From Verrucomicrobiales bacterium (GTDB taxonomy: Bacteria; Verrucomicrobiota; Verrucomicrobiia; Limisphaerales; UBA11320), in contig JAEUHE010000154.1 in the NCBI GenBank assembly GCA_016793885.1, positions 1-55,944 on the forward strand: 55,944 nt of DNA, written 5' to 3'. The first letter of the stretch is position 1. Every line of letters starts with the position of its first letter. A program made the translations under genes and the position numbers. The notes under the pieces were generated by a model, which saw only the letters and a list, made by a program, of their open reading frames with translations, had not been told where the DNA came from and made no database searches. This document shows, piece by piece, positions 42,832 through 52,107 of this stretch.

Positions 42832-44043
42832 ATGCTGGATCTGTTAACGAGCTTCTTATCGATGCTGTGGAAAATGGTCAGCGACCAGCCGCAGCCCAAG
42901 GCGGATTTTCTGACTCATTTTCCCGATGTGTGGCAGCCGGTCGTCTCGAGCCTGCTATCCATCGTTCCCATCCTGATGGTTTTCCCCATGCTTTTCGCGC
43001 TGACGACGGTTATCGAGCGCAAAGGACTCGGGCGCATTCAAAATAGGCGCGGACCCAATCGTGTAGGCCCTGCCGGCTTCCTCCAGTTCGCGGCCGACGG
43101 CATCAAGACCCTCACCAAGGAGGATGTGGTCCCTCGAGCAGCCGACCCGTTCGTGCACTTCATCGCGCCGATCATCTTGGTCGTTCCGGTATTGCTCACC
43201 TTCTCCGTTCTCCCCTACGGCAAACATTTAGTACCGGTCGACCTCGACAGCGGGTTGTTGTTTTTCTTCGCTATCGGAGCCGCAACTGAACTCGCCGTTT
43301 TCATGGCCGGTTGGTCGAGCCGCAACAAGTATTCGCTGCTGGGGGCGATGCGCGCGATCGCCCAGATGATCAGCTATGAGATCCCGTTGATCCTCTCCGC
43401 CCTCACGGTGGTGATGCTCGTCGGGTCCATGTCTCTGCCGACCATTGTGGCCGCCCAGGTCGGGCAGCCGGGCGATTGGCTCGCGAGCTGGCATGTCTTC
43501 ACGCCTTGGGGATTCGCTGGCTGCCTGCTTTTCTTCGTCGCTGCGTGCGCGGAGGCCAACCGTTCCCCCTTCGATCTTCCGGAGGGCGAATCGGAAATCA
43601 TTGCGGGATACTATTTGGAATACTCTGGCTTTAAGTTCGCTCTGTTTTTCCTGGGAGAATACCTGGGGCTCTTTGCCGCCAGCAGCCTGGGGATTGCGCT
43701 CTTCCTCGGCGGTTGGAGCGCGCCCTTTCCTTTCCTCAACGCCTGGGTGCCGTCCTGGGTCTGGTTCCTCAGCAAGCTGGTGGTGCTCATCGCCATCTTT
43801 ATCTGGATCCGAGGCACGGTACCCCGGGTTCGCATGGATCAGTTGATGAATCTCGCGTGGAAGTTCATGCTGCCTCTGACCCTAGTTAACCTGCTGGCCG
43901 CCGGTTGCTGGCACTTCTTGGGTAACCCCGTAGCCCGGTGGGGAGTCACCTCGGTGCTCATCGCGGGGGCCTATTTGGCCATCAGCCGCGGTTTGATGCC
44001 CGCGAAGGAAATCGGAAGGCGAGTGTATCGGTATGCGGATTAA
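42832..44043 (+). CDS. nuoH: NADH-quinone oxidoreductase subunit H
   Basis: A 403-residue membrane subunit forming part of the quinone cavity and the first half-channel. Diagnostic stretches include ERKGLGRIQNRRGPNRVGP, LQFAADGIKTLTKED, the SYEIPLILS helix, the acidic loop EANRSPFDLPEGESEIIAGYY and GTVPRVRMDQLMNLAWK. It is longer than the 325 residues of E. coli because of an N-terminal extension of about 40 residues and extra loop sequence. It follows nuoI by 35 bases. All charged motifs look intact. Confidence 0.93.
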   Translation: MLDLLTSFLSMLWKMVSDQPQPKADFLTHFPDVWQPVVSSLLSIVPILMVFPMLFALTTVIERKGLGRIQNRRGPNRVGPAGFLQFAADGIKTLTKEDVVPRAADPFVHFIAPIILVVPVLLTFSVLPYGKHLVPVDLDSGLLFFFAIGAATELAVFMAGWSSRNKYSLLGAMRAIAQMISYEIPLILSALTVVMLVGSMSLPTIVAAQVGQPGDWLASWHVFTPWGFAGCLLFFVAACAEANRSPFDLPEGESEIIAGYYLEYSGFKFALFFLGEYLGLFAASSLGIALFLGGWSAPFPFLNAWVPSWVWFLSKLVVLIAIFIWIRGTVPRVRMDQLMNLAWKFMLPLTLVNLLAAGCWHFLGNPVARWGVTSVLIAGAYLAISRGLMPAKEIGRRVYRYAD

Positions 44044-44075
44044 AAGTAGGGTTTCTTAGGAATCCTTTTAAAGAC

Positions 44076-44591
44076 ATGGACGCCGTCTCATTCATTCTAG
44101 GTTTGATCACGCTCGCAGGAGCGGTGGCCGCCATGTCCCTGCGCAATCTGATCCATTGTGCCCTCGCCTTGATCCTCGCTTTCGGGGGCCTGGCCGGGAT
44201 CTTCCTCTATCTCAGCGCTCAATTCGTGGGGTTGGTTCAGCTGCTGGTCTACGTGGGGGCGGTAGGCATTGTCTTCGTCTTTGCCATTCTGCTCACGCGC
44301 GGCGGGGGGGAGGAGCCGAAGCCTTTCTTTTCGCCCTCCTGGTATGTGGGAGCGGGAACAGCGGCGCTGCTGGCGATCGTGCTGGGCGCAGCGATCCTTG
44401 GAAGTCCCTCGCTGACGGATCGAGAGGCCCACTCGACCAAACCGACGGTGAAAGAAGTCGGCGCCAAGCTCATGAAAGACTTGGTCATCCCCATGGAGAT
44501 CATGGCTCTACTGCTCACCTCGGCCCTGATCGGGGCGACCGTGATCGCCATGCCCGAGCCGAAGGGGAAGGATACCGAGGAGGCCAGTTAA
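44076..44591 (+). CDS. nuoJ: NADH-quinone oxidoreductase subunit J
   Basis: A 171-residue membrane subunit with five predicted helices. The motif FVGLVQLLVYVGAVGIVFVFAILL, containing the pi-bulge helix that couples quinone chemistry to pumping, is intact. ATG 44076 (MDAVSFILG) is used; an earlier frame overlaps nuoH and is not NuoJ-like. It lies 32 bases after nuoH and 12 before nuoK. Confidence 0.92.
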   Translation: MDAVSFILGLITLAGAVAAMSLRNLIHCALALILAFGGLAGIFLYLSAQFVGLVQLLVYVGAVGIVFVFAILLTRGGGEEPKPFFSPSWYVGAGTAALLAIVLGAAILGSPSLTDREAHSTKPTVKEVGAKLMKDLVIPMEIMALLLTSALIGATVIAMPEPKGKDTEEAS

Positions 44592-44603
44592 CTCACCCAC
44601 CGC

Positions 44604-44906
44604 ATGACTTTCTACCTCATACTCTCCGCCCTGTTATTCTGCATCGGCCTAGCCGGCGCTCTCATGCGCCGGAACGCGATTTTGGTGCTGATCGGAATTG
44701 AGCTGATGCTCAACGCGGCGAACTTGAACTTCATCGCTTTCTGGAAGTTTGCTGAGAAGGGCGACGACTTGAATGGGTGGATGTTTGCCATTTTCTCGAT
44801 CGCGATTGCCGCAGCCGAAGCCGCAGTAGGGTTGGCCCTGGTCATCGCCATCTACCGGCATTATCGCACCACCAACGTCGATGCCATGGATTCGTTGAAG
44901 GGCTAA
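44604..44906 (+). CDS. nuoK: NADH-quinone oxidoreductase subunit K
   Basis: A 100-residue subunit with three membrane helices. The two membrane-embedded glutamates essential for proton transfer are present at E33 ([11 protein letters not shown]) and E72 ([10 protein letters not shown]), equal to E36 and E72 of E. coli NuoK. The length is exactly that of the family. It lies nine bases before nuoL. Confidence 0.94.
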   Translation: MTFYLILSALLFCIGLAGALMRRNAILVLIGIELMLNAANLNFIAFWKFAEKGDDLNGWMFAIFSIAIAAAEAAVGLALVIAIYRHYRTTNVDAMDSLKG

Positions 44907-44915
44907 GACACCAAC

Positions 44916-47144
44916 ATGAGATGGATCGTCAACAATCTATGGCTGATTCCGGGCCTGCCGCTGCTGGCAGCGGGCCTGATCGCGCTCATTCCACGAGCGG
45001 GCCGGCGCCCGGCCGCCACCCTGGCCATCGGCGCGCTGGGCCTGTCGTTCTTGCTGTCCTGCGCAGCGATGGCAACAGCCAGCTCAGCGCACGGAACGCC
45101 GCTCGTCCATAACTTCACCTGGCTCGAGTTTGGGTCGACGGCGCTGCGGCTGGGCTGGCTGCTCGATCCCCTGAGCGCGGTCATGCTGGTGATGGTGACG
45201 TTCGTCGGGACCCTGATTTTCATCTACAGCGTCGGCTACATGGCCCACGACGCCAACTTCACGCGTTTCTTCTGTTTCTTATCGCTGTTCGCGGCCGCGA
45301 TGCTCGGAGTGATCATTGCCAACAACCTGCTCCTGCTCTTTATTTGCTGGGAGCTGGTAGGCCTCGCCTCTTACCTGCTCATCGGATTTTGGTTTCAGAA
45401 ACCATCCGCCGCAGCGGCGGCCAAGAAGGCGTTTATCACCACTCGCATCGGGGATATGGGCCTGTTCCTGGGCATGCTCTGGCTGTATTCGGACACAGGC
45501 ACATTGCTTTTCTACGACGCCGGTGCGGGATGCCTTGAAGCGTCGGCCATCGCTCAACTGGTCGGTAAAAGCATCGGCGCCGGACTGGTGGCCAGCACGG
45601 GCATCGCACTGCTGATTTTCTGCGGGGCGATCGGCAAGTCGGGTCAGGTTCCCCTCCATGTCTGGCTTCCCGATGCGATGGAGGGTCCCACTCCGGTTAG
45701 CGCCCTCATCCACGCAGCCACGATGGTCGCAGCGGGAGTGTTCCTCATGGCCAGAGTGTATCCGATTGTCTCGGCCCTGCCCCCGCCCGCCCCCACCGCC
45801 GTGATGGCTCAGGCTTCAGGCTCCCCGGCGGCGGCTTCGGGCGGTTCCGCGCAGGCAGCCACGACCACGTCAGCGGCGAAATCCACCGACTCTCACGCCC
45901 CCGCAGCTTCCGTTCCGCACTCGGCCGACCAAGCTCCCCGGCCCGTCTCGCTCGCTCTGCACGTCATCGCGTGGATCGGAGGCTTTACGGCGCTGTTCGC
46001 CGCGCTCATTGCCGTCGCTCAAACGGACATCAAACGCATCCTGGCGTATTCGACGGTTTCCCAGCTCGGCTACATGTTCCTGGGTCTGGCCACGGGAGGC
46101 GTGGCGGTGGGGATGTTCCATCTGATCACTCACGCCTTTTTCAAGGCCTTGCTGTTTCTGGGCGCCGGATCGGTGATCCATGGCTGCCATGAGGAACAGG
46201 ACATTCGACACATGGGCGGTTTGCGCCGGCTCATGCCGTTGACGTTCCTCACCTATGCCATCGGAATGATGGCGCTCTCGGGTGTGCCGCTGCTCTTCTC
46301 GGGCTTTTGGAGCAAGGACGAAATTCTGCACTCCGCCGCAGTGTGGAGTGGATCCAAATGGCCGTTGGTGTTTGCACTGCTCGGTGCGGTTTTGACCGCC
46401 TTCTACATGACGCGCCAGATGATCTATGTGTTCTGGGGCAGCTACCGCGGTCACGCGGGAGACGTTGCTTCAACGCAGAACGAAAGTCACTCCGCGCATC
46501 CCGTGTCCCATTCGAGTGCCCATCAGGTTCACGAAAGCCCGTCCGTGATGACCGTGCCGTTGGGGGTGCTCGCCGCGGGCGCGGTCCTACTCAGCGTCCT
46601 GGGCACTCCGGTGTGGCCCTGGTTTCATGCGTTCTTGAGCGGGCATGCGGTGAGTTTCGTGCCTCACATTTCGCTGGGGGTGCTGGCCGTGATGCTGCTG
46701 TCGGTCGCCTTGGTGGCGCTGGGCATCGGCCTGGGCGTTTGGATCTACGGGCGTCGACCGGGGGAGGATCTAGCCGTGCAGGATCCGTTGGAGACCGCGC
46801 GGCCTGTTTGGTTCGCAGTTCTGCGTGGTCGGTTCTTCATCGACGAGCTTTACGAGAAATCCTTTCTCTTTTGGAGTCGGCAAGCGGGCCGGTTTAGCGA
46901 CTGGCTGGACCGTCAGGTCCTCGCCGGAGCCGTGCGCAACGTGAAGGTGCTTTCGATCGCGGGTGCCTGGGTGGTGCGGCTCATGGACGACTTTGCGGTG
47001 AATCTGGGATGGGACCGCGGCTGCGACGGCATCCAGCGCGGCGGACGGTGGGCCTCCTGGATTCAGAATGGGCAAACCCACCGCTACCTCCGGGCGCTCG
47101 CCCTGGGAATGGCTGGGCTTATGATGTGGATTCTTTGGCGCTAG
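44916..47144 (+). CDS. nuoL: NADH-quinone oxidoreductase subunit L (enlarged)
   Basis: A 742-residue antiporter-like proton-pumping subunit at the end of the membrane arm; E. coli NuoL has 613. K241 in GAIGKSGQVPLHVWLPDAM and the block GPTPVSALIHAATMVAAGVFLMAR are intact. Two enlargements are visible. Residues about 288-342 are a Pro/Ala/Ser/Thr/His-rich insertion in the loop before the helix WIGGFTALFAAL. The C-terminal lateral amphipathic helix, between LYEKSF (about 645) and LRALALGMAG, is about 74 residues long versus about 41 in E. coli. The second change would let the helix span one more pumping module, matching the two NuoM genes that follow. Confidence 0.92.
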   Translation: MRWIVNNLWLIPGLPLLAAGLIALIPRAGRRPAATLAIGALGLSFLLSCAAMATASSAHGTPLVHNFTWLEFGSTALRLGWLLDPLSAVMLVMVTFVGTLIFIYSVGYMAHDANFTRFFCFLSLFAAAMLGVIIANNLLLLFICWELVGLASYLLIGFWFQKPSAAAAAKKAFITTRIGDMGLFLGMLWLYSDTGTLLFYDAGAGCLEASAIAQLVGKSIGAGLVASTGIALLIFCGAIGKSGQVPLHVWLPDAMEGPTPVSALIHAATMVAAGVFLMARVYPIVSALPPPAPTAVMAQASGSPAAASGGSAQAATTTSAAKSTDSHAPAASVPHSADQAPRPVSLALHVIAWIGGFTALFAALIAVAQTDIKRILAYSTVSQLGYMFLGLATGGVAVGMFHLITHAFFKALLFLGAGSVIHGCHEEQDIRHMGGLRRLMPLTFLTYAIGMMALSGVPLLFSGFWSKDEILHSAAVWSGSKWPLVFALLGAVLTAFYMTRQMIYVFWGSYRGHAGDVASTQNESHSAHPVSHSSAHQVHESPSVMTVPLGVLAAGAVLLSVLGTPVWPWFHAFLSGHAVSFVPHISLGVLAVMLLSVALVALGIGLGVWIYGRRPGEDLAVQDPLETARPVWFAVLRGRFFIDELYEKSFLFWSRQAGRFSDWLDRQVLAGAVRNVKVLSIAGAWVVRLMDDFAVNLGWDRGCDGIQRGGRWASWIQNGQTHRYLRALALGMAGLMMWILWR

Positions 47145-47192
47145 TGGATTTGAATCGATCGCGATCAACCAAACCGAACAACGACTGAATTG

Positions 47193-48752
47193 ATGTCCTT
47201 TCCTTGGCTGACATGCCTGACCGTGGTGCCGCTCCTGGGCGGAGTGATGGTCGTGGGGCTGGATGAGCGTTTCGAGCGCTGGTCGAGACGTCTGGCACTA
47301 TTCTTTCAGTGTCTCGCGCTGGCGCTGGTGGCTGGAGTCGCCTGGCAATTTGACACCTCGGCAACCGCCATGCAGTTCGTGGAGAAGGCCAGCTGGATCC
47401 CATCGATCCAGGTCAACTACCACTTGGGGGTGGATGGGCTGGGGTTGTTGATGATCGCTCTGGCCGCGCTCGTGCTTCCGTTCGCCACTCTGATGACGGC
47501 CCCAGACGTTCGGAACCAAAGCCTCTACTACGCCTTGATGCTGTGGGTGCAATCCGGCCTCTTCGGAGCATTCACCGCCCTGAACTTCGTTCATTGGTTT
47601 CTGTTTTGGGAGCTGAGCCTGATTCCGGCCTACTTTTTGATTAAGCTGTGGGGCGGCCCACAGCGAGGGCCAGCTGCCCGACTCTTCTTTGTCTACACCA
47701 TGGCCGGGAGCATCGCCCTGCTCTTGAGTTTCTTAGGAACCTATGTCGCCACCGGAACCTTCGATTTCCAGCAGCTCGCGGAGAAGGGTCGGGGGCTGGA
47801 TGGAGGTTTGGCGGCGCTGTTCAACATCAAGCTCGCCTGGTACTCCCTCTCCACCCGGACACTGGCGCTGATTCTGTTCGGCGGTGCCCTGCTGGGCTTC
47901 GCGGTTAAAGTCCCCATCTGGCCCTTTCACACCTGGCTGCCATTGGCGTATTCGGAAGCGCCGACCCCGGTGACCATGGTCCTGACCGGGGTGATGTCCA
48001 AACTCGGGCTCTACGGCGTTCTGCGCCTCTTGTTGCCGATTTTCCCCGAACAAATGCGCTGGGTTCAAACGCCGCTGCTCTGGTTGACCATCGCCTCGAT
48101 CGTTCTGGGCGCACTGGCTGCCATGGCCCAACGAGATCTGAAACGGATGCTGGGCTACCTCTCGATCAGCCATCTGGGCTATTGCTGGCTGGGAGTGCTG
48201 GCGGCGGTGCAGATCACTCCGGGCGATTCCAAATGGATGGTGGAGAAATCTGCCGCCCTCAGCGGCGCGATGCTTCAGATGTTCAATCACGGCGTGATCG
48301 CGGCGACCTTGTTCGGCATGGTGGGTTACTTGGAACTCCGTTCCGGGGGCCGACGAGACATCGACGACTTTGGCGGCCTTCGACAGGTGGCACCGGTCTT
48401 CTGCGGATTGATGGGCATAGCGCTCTTCGCTTCCATCGGGCTTCCGGGGCTCAGCGGGTTTGTGGGAGAGCTGCTGATTTTCAAAGGGGCGGTGGCGCTG
48501 ACCACGTGGGCGGCGGCCCTATCGACCGGGGGCCTGCTCATGACGGCGGTTTTCTTACTGACGCTGGCACAAAAAGTCTGGCACGGACCACTGAAAGCGT
48601 CCGGAGAAACATTTGCAGATCTAAGCTGGAAAGAGCGGTTGACGGTAACTCCCGCCATCGGCCTTATTTTCCTCCTTGGCGTGTATCCCCAGTGCGTGTT
48701 GAAGTTCGTCAACCCCACGGTGTTGACCTTGGTAGAAGGGTTGGGATTCTGA
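47193..48752 (+). CDS. nuoM: NADH-quinone oxidoreductase subunit M, first copy
   Basis: A 519-residue antiporter-like subunit. All pumping residues expected from E. coli NuoM are in place: E140 in FWELSLIP, K239 in GFAVKVPIWPFHTWLP, K270 in TGVMSKLGLYG, and the late glutamate in GLSGFVGELLIF. ATG 47193 is used; a TTG codon directly precedes it. The stop codon overlaps the ATG of the second nuoM by one base (TGATG), so the two are translationally coupled. Its sequence is clearly diverged from the second copy. Confidence 0.92.
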   Translation: MSFPWLTCLTVVPLLGGVMVVGLDERFERWSRRLALFFQCLALALVAGVAWQFDTSATAMQFVEKASWIPSIQVNYHLGVDGLGLLMIALAALVLPFATLMTAPDVRNQSLYYALMLWVQSGLFGAFTALNFVHWFLFWELSLIPAYFLIKLWGGPQRGPAARLFFVYTMAGSIALLLSFLGTYVATGTFDFQQLAEKGRGLDGGLAALFNIKLAWYSLSTRTLALILFGGALLGFAVKVPIWPFHTWLPLAYSEAPTPVTMVLTGVMSKLGLYGVLRLLLPIFPEQMRWVQTPLLWLTIASIVLGALAAMAQRDLKRMLGYLSISHLGYCWLGVLAAVQITPGDSKWMVEKSAALSGAMLQMFNHGVIAATLFGMVGYLELRSGGRRDIDDFGGLRQVAPVFCGLMGIALFASIGLPGLSGFVGELLIFKGAVALTTWAAALSTGGLLMTAVFLLTLAQKVWHGPLKASGETFADLSWKERLTVTPAIGLIFLLGVYPQCVLKFVNPTVLTLVEGLGF

Positions 48753-50266
48753 TGCTCGCTTGGCCTATATATCTGTGTCTGATTGGGGCGGCTGTCCAGT
48801 GGCTGCTGCCCAAGGACGATGCCCAGCCATCCCGCGTCGCAGCCCTCGTCACGGCGCTCGCCTGCCTGGGATGCGCGTTGGGGGGAGCGTTGGGACTGAC
48901 GGTTGAAGGCGGCTTGCAGACCATCACTCGTATCCCATGGGTGCCGGGTTTGGGGATCGAGTACTTTTTGGCCGTCGATGGCATTAGCCTTACCCTGGTG
49001 ATTCTCACCGGGATCGCGGCCACGGTGGGGGTCCTGTTCTCCTGGAACATTGAACATCGTCCCCGAGAATTCTTTTGCCTGTACTTGCTCCTCCTGGCCG
49101 GTTGCTTTGGCGTGTTCCTGAGTGCGGACTTGTTCCTGCTCTTCGTGTTCTACGAGCTGGCGATCATCCCGAAGTATTTCCTTATCGCCATCTGGGGTTC
49201 CAAGAATCGCGAGTATGGAGCCATGAAACTCGCGCTCTACTCCTTCATTGGAAGTGCGTTGGTCCTGGCGGGACTCGTAGCGGCCTATGTGGTGTCGGGT
49301 GCTAAAACCTTCAGCCTGCTCGAGCTGGCGCAGTTTCCCTTCGCGGAGACGTTCCAGTACTGGGCCTTCCCGGTGGTGTTCGTGGGATTTGCGATTTTGG
49401 CGGGTCTATGGCCATTTCACACCTGGGCGCCCACGGGACATTCCGCCGCCCCGACTGCAGCCTCCATGCTCCTGGCTGGCGTCGTCATGAAGTTAGGTGC
49501 TTACGGTGCCCTCCGCGTGGCCATTGTGTTGTTTCCCCAAGGGGCCATGGCTTGGCGCGGCGTGTTCTGCACGCTGGGTGCCGTCGGCATTCTTTACGGA
49601 GCGCTGGTCGCGCTGACCCAGAAAGACCTGAAATATGTCATCGGCTATTCGAGTGTCAGCCATATGGGCTTCGTGCTGCTGGGGATGGCGACGCTCTCGA
49701 CGATAGGGCTCAGCGGGGCGGTCCTGCAGATGTTCTCCCATGGTATCATCGGGGGACTGCTGTTCGCCGTCGCGGGCCGCATGGTTTATGACCGCACCCA
49801 CACTCGGGATCTGATGGAACTCCAACGCCTGCGCCTGAGCACCGCATTCCCGTTTGCCGCCGTCACGTTCGTTTTGGCGGGACTCGCCTCGATGGGGATT
49901 CCTGGTTTTAGCGGCTTCGTCGCGGAGATGAAGGTGTTGATCGGAGCGTGGCAGGTCTACCCGGGGCTGGCGGTCTTGTCGGGCATCGGCATCGTGGTCG
50001 GCGTCGCTTACACGCTCAGGGTGATCCAGATGACCTTTTACGGCGTGGCGAGTGGCGAAGCGGATCTGAACCTGCCGGCGGCGCGGGCCCTCACCGAAGG
50101 AGACCATGCCACTCCCATCTCGGTTCCCGAGCGCTTCGGCGCCCTGTTCCTGATCGCTCTGACCCTGGCCATTGGACTTTATCCGCGGCTGCTGCTGGAC
50201 TGGATTGTTCCGGCCTTCAGCTCGCCCCTGTTCGACGGTCTGCGAAAAGCGGGAGGTTTGGAGTGA
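48752..50266 (+). CDS. nuoM: NADH-quinone oxidoreductase subunit M, second divergent copy (NuoM2)
   Basis: A 504-residue second NuoM-type subunit. E135 (FYELAIIPKYF), K247 (AGVVMKLGAYG) and the late glutamate in GFSGFVAEMKVL are present, but the membrane lysine of helix 7 is not: the FAVK position reads FAIL (residues 213-216 in VGFAILAGLWPFHTW). Its start overlaps the stop of the first nuoM. Together with the long lateral helix of NuoL it suggests that the membrane arm holds four antiporter-like modules (L, M, M2, N). It is intact and shows no sign of decay. Confidence 0.9.
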   Translation: MLAWPIYLCLIGAAVQWLLPKDDAQPSRVAALVTALACLGCALGGALGLTVEGGLQTITRIPWVPGLGIEYFLAVDGISLTLVILTGIAATVGVLFSWNIEHRPREFFCLYLLLLAGCFGVFLSADLFLLFVFYELAIIPKYFLIAIWGSKNREYGAMKLALYSFIGSALVLAGLVAAYVVSGAKTFSLLELAQFPFAETFQYWAFPVVFVGFAILAGLWPFHTWAPTGHSAAPTAASMLLAGVVMKLGAYGALRVAIVLFPQGAMAWRGVFCTLGAVGILYGALVALTQKDLKYVIGYSSVSHMGFVLLGMATLSTIGLSGAVLQMFSHGIIGGLLFAVAGRMVYDRTHTRDLMELQRLRLSTAFPFAAVTFVLAGLASMGIPGFSGFVAEMKVLIGAWQVYPGLAVLSGIGIVVGVAYTLRVIQMTFYGVASGEADLNLPAARALTEGDHATPISVPERFGALFLIALTLAIGLYPRLLLDWIVPAFSSPLFDGLRKAGGLE

Positions 50267-51741
50267 CTACCGACTACCTCCATATTTTCCGGACGTTGCT
50301 TCCCGAGTTCCTCCTGGTCGCCACCGCTTTAGTGGTGCTGGGGACCGACCTGACCCTCTGGCGGCGCTGGCCAGTGTCCTTCCGCAAGACTTTGGCGGCA
50401 CTGCTCACCACGGTGGGTGGCTGTGCGGTAGGATGGTCCTTAAGTCGAGCTGGGAGCGACGTGAACCTCCAGGAAGGACTGTGGGTCGTTTCTGGTCCGT
50501 CCATCTTTCTCAAGCGAATTCTCCTGGGGTTAACCGTGGGGACCGCGTGGCTGAGCCGCGAAGAATCCTTCACCCGCCATGTTGGGGAATATTTCGTTCT
50601 CCTGCTGCTGAGCGCAGTCGGACTGTTTGCCTTGGTGAGCACAGAGCATTTGCTGGTGGCGTTTGTGTCCCTGGAACTGCTGAGCCTCTCCCTCTACACC
50701 ATGACCGCCTTCCACAAAGGATCCCTGCAGAGTGTGGAGGCAGGGTTGAAGTATTATCTGTTTGGCGGGATCGCGGCCGCCGCCCTGCTCTACGGGATCA
50801 GCCTGCTCTATGGAATATCCGGGGAGATCTCACTCACGCCCATGGCTGCCAAGCTCGGTGCCCAAGCGGCCGAGCCCATCCTCTATGTAGCCCTGGTTCT
50901 GGTGGCGGCGGGGCTGGGATTCAAGATCGCTGCGGTGCCCTTTCATCTGTGGGCACCCGACACCTATCAGGGAGCGCCCATCTCGACAGCCGCCTTCGTG
51001 GCCAGTGGTTCGAAAGTGGCCAGTTTCTTCCTGCTGGGCAAGCTGATGATGAGCGGCCTTCCTGCCGTGGCAGGCGCCGGAGGCTGGCGGGCGTTCCAGC
51101 CCGGTTGGATTCCGCTGATGGCCCTTATGGCCGCGGCGTCGATGATCATCGGGAATCTGGCCGCCTTGGCACAAACCAGCCTGCGCCGCATCCTGGCCTA
51201 TTCGGCCATCGCCCAAGCCGGCTACATCCTCGTCGGACTGTCGGGCAATCAGCCCGCCAGCACGCAGGCGTTGATGTTTTACGTCGTCACCTACGCCATC
51301 GCGAGCCTGGGTGTTTTTGGAATTGTGGCGATTTTGGAAAAGAACGGCGGGGCCGATTCCCTGGCTCGCTGTGCCGGGCTGAGCCGTCGATCTCCCTATG
51401 TCGCAGGTTGCTTGGCGGTGTTTATTCTTTCGTTTGCCGGCATTCCCCCGCTGGCGGGTTTCTTCGGAAAGTTCTACCTGTTCACCGCGGCACTCAAGTC
51501 CACGACGGGCTCGATGGGCATGCTCTGGCTCGTCCTGCTGGCGTTGGCCATGAGCTGCGTCGCGCTCTATTACTACCTCCAGATCCTCAAGCAGGCCTTT
51601 GTCTCTCCTGCACCCGATTCCAACGAGACTCTGGACATCACCTGGATGACGCGATTGTTGATTGGGCTCTGCGCGTTGGCGGTCATCCTGATGGGATGTT
51701 TCCCCCAGTGGCTCCTGAGCCGTTTTCCGGTGGGGCAGTGA
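50263..51741 (+). CDS. nuoN: NADH-quinone oxidoreductase subunit N
   Basis: A 492-residue antiporter-like subunit closest to the core of the membrane arm. K221 in LGFKIAAVPFHLWAPDTYQGAP and K251 in FVASGSKVASFFLL are intact, as is AQTSLRRILAYSAIAQAGY. It starts at GTG 50263, which overlaps the stop of nuoM2 (GTGA) and follows GGGAGG at a good distance. It is the last gene of the nuo run; a hexanucleotide repeat follows 32 bases after its stop codon. Confidence 0.93.
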   Translation: MTTDYLHIFRTLLPEFLLVATALVVLGTDLTLWRRWPVSFRKTLAALLTTVGGCAVGWSLSRAGSDVNLQEGLWVVSGPSIFLKRILLGLTVGTAWLSREESFTRHVGEYFVLLLLSAVGLFALVSTEHLLVAFVSLELLSLSLYTMTAFHKGSLQSVEAGLKYYLFGGIAAAALLYGISLLYGISGEISLTPMAAKLGAQAAEPILYVALVLVAAGLGFKIAAVPFHLWAPDTYQGAPISTAAFVASGSKVASFFLLGKLMMSGLPAVAGAGGWRAFQPGWIPLMALMAAASMIIGNLAALAQTSLRRILAYSAIAQAGYILVGLSGNQPASTQALMFYVVTYAIASLGVFGIVAILEKNGGADSLARCAGLSRRSPYVAGCLAVFILSFAGIPPLAGFFGKFYLFTAALKSTTGSMGMLWLVLLALAMSCVALYYYLQILKQAFVSPAPDSNETLDITWMTRLLIGLCALAVILMGCFPQWLLSRFPVGQ

Positions 51742-52107
51742 CGGGGGAGCGGCGAGTTTCCGACGGAGGGGGCGATTACGATTACGATTACGATTACGAT
51801 TACGATTACGATTACGATTACGAGAGAGAGGGAGAGGTGTTGCCCGCGGAACACACGGATCAGGAACAGGATCCCTGAGCAGATGAATTCTTTCCCATCC
51901 GAGTCATCCGTGAAATCCGTGGTTACCACTCCTGTTTCCCAGTTGGTTCCTCTCCGCGCCTTTGTGGGCAAACAGGTTCCCAGTTGACTGCCGGCTCGGG
52001 ATCCCCGGTGTGACCTCTATGCTCTCCGGGTGAAAAAGGCGCTCCAACCCCGATGTCTCACACAGAGGCCGCAGAGCTCACAAAGGATCGAGTTTGACAG
52101 CCCGGGT
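51742..52107. other. Gap between convergent nuoN and glycosyltransferase genes
   Basis: This 366-base stretch holds the GATTAC repeat, a GAGAGAGAGGGAGAGG stretch, two copies of TTCCCAGTTG (near 51936 and 51977), and a segment reading ATCCGTGAAATCCGTGGTTA, a type of low-complexity sequence that looks repetitive. I see no gene and no clear terminator hairpin. Confidence 0.4.
51774..51821. repeat. Tandem hexanucleotide repeat (GATTAC)8
   Basis: Eight perfect copies of GATTAC run from 51774 to 51821, starting 32 bases after the nuoN stop codon. As the unit is six bases long, changes in copy number would not shift a reading frame. It is a candidate slippage-prone microsatellite. Confidence 0.95.

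Noticed and set aside
51774-51821. Possible CRISPR or iteron array
   Set aside because: The unit is a six-base perfect tandem repeat with no spacers; it is a microsatellite.
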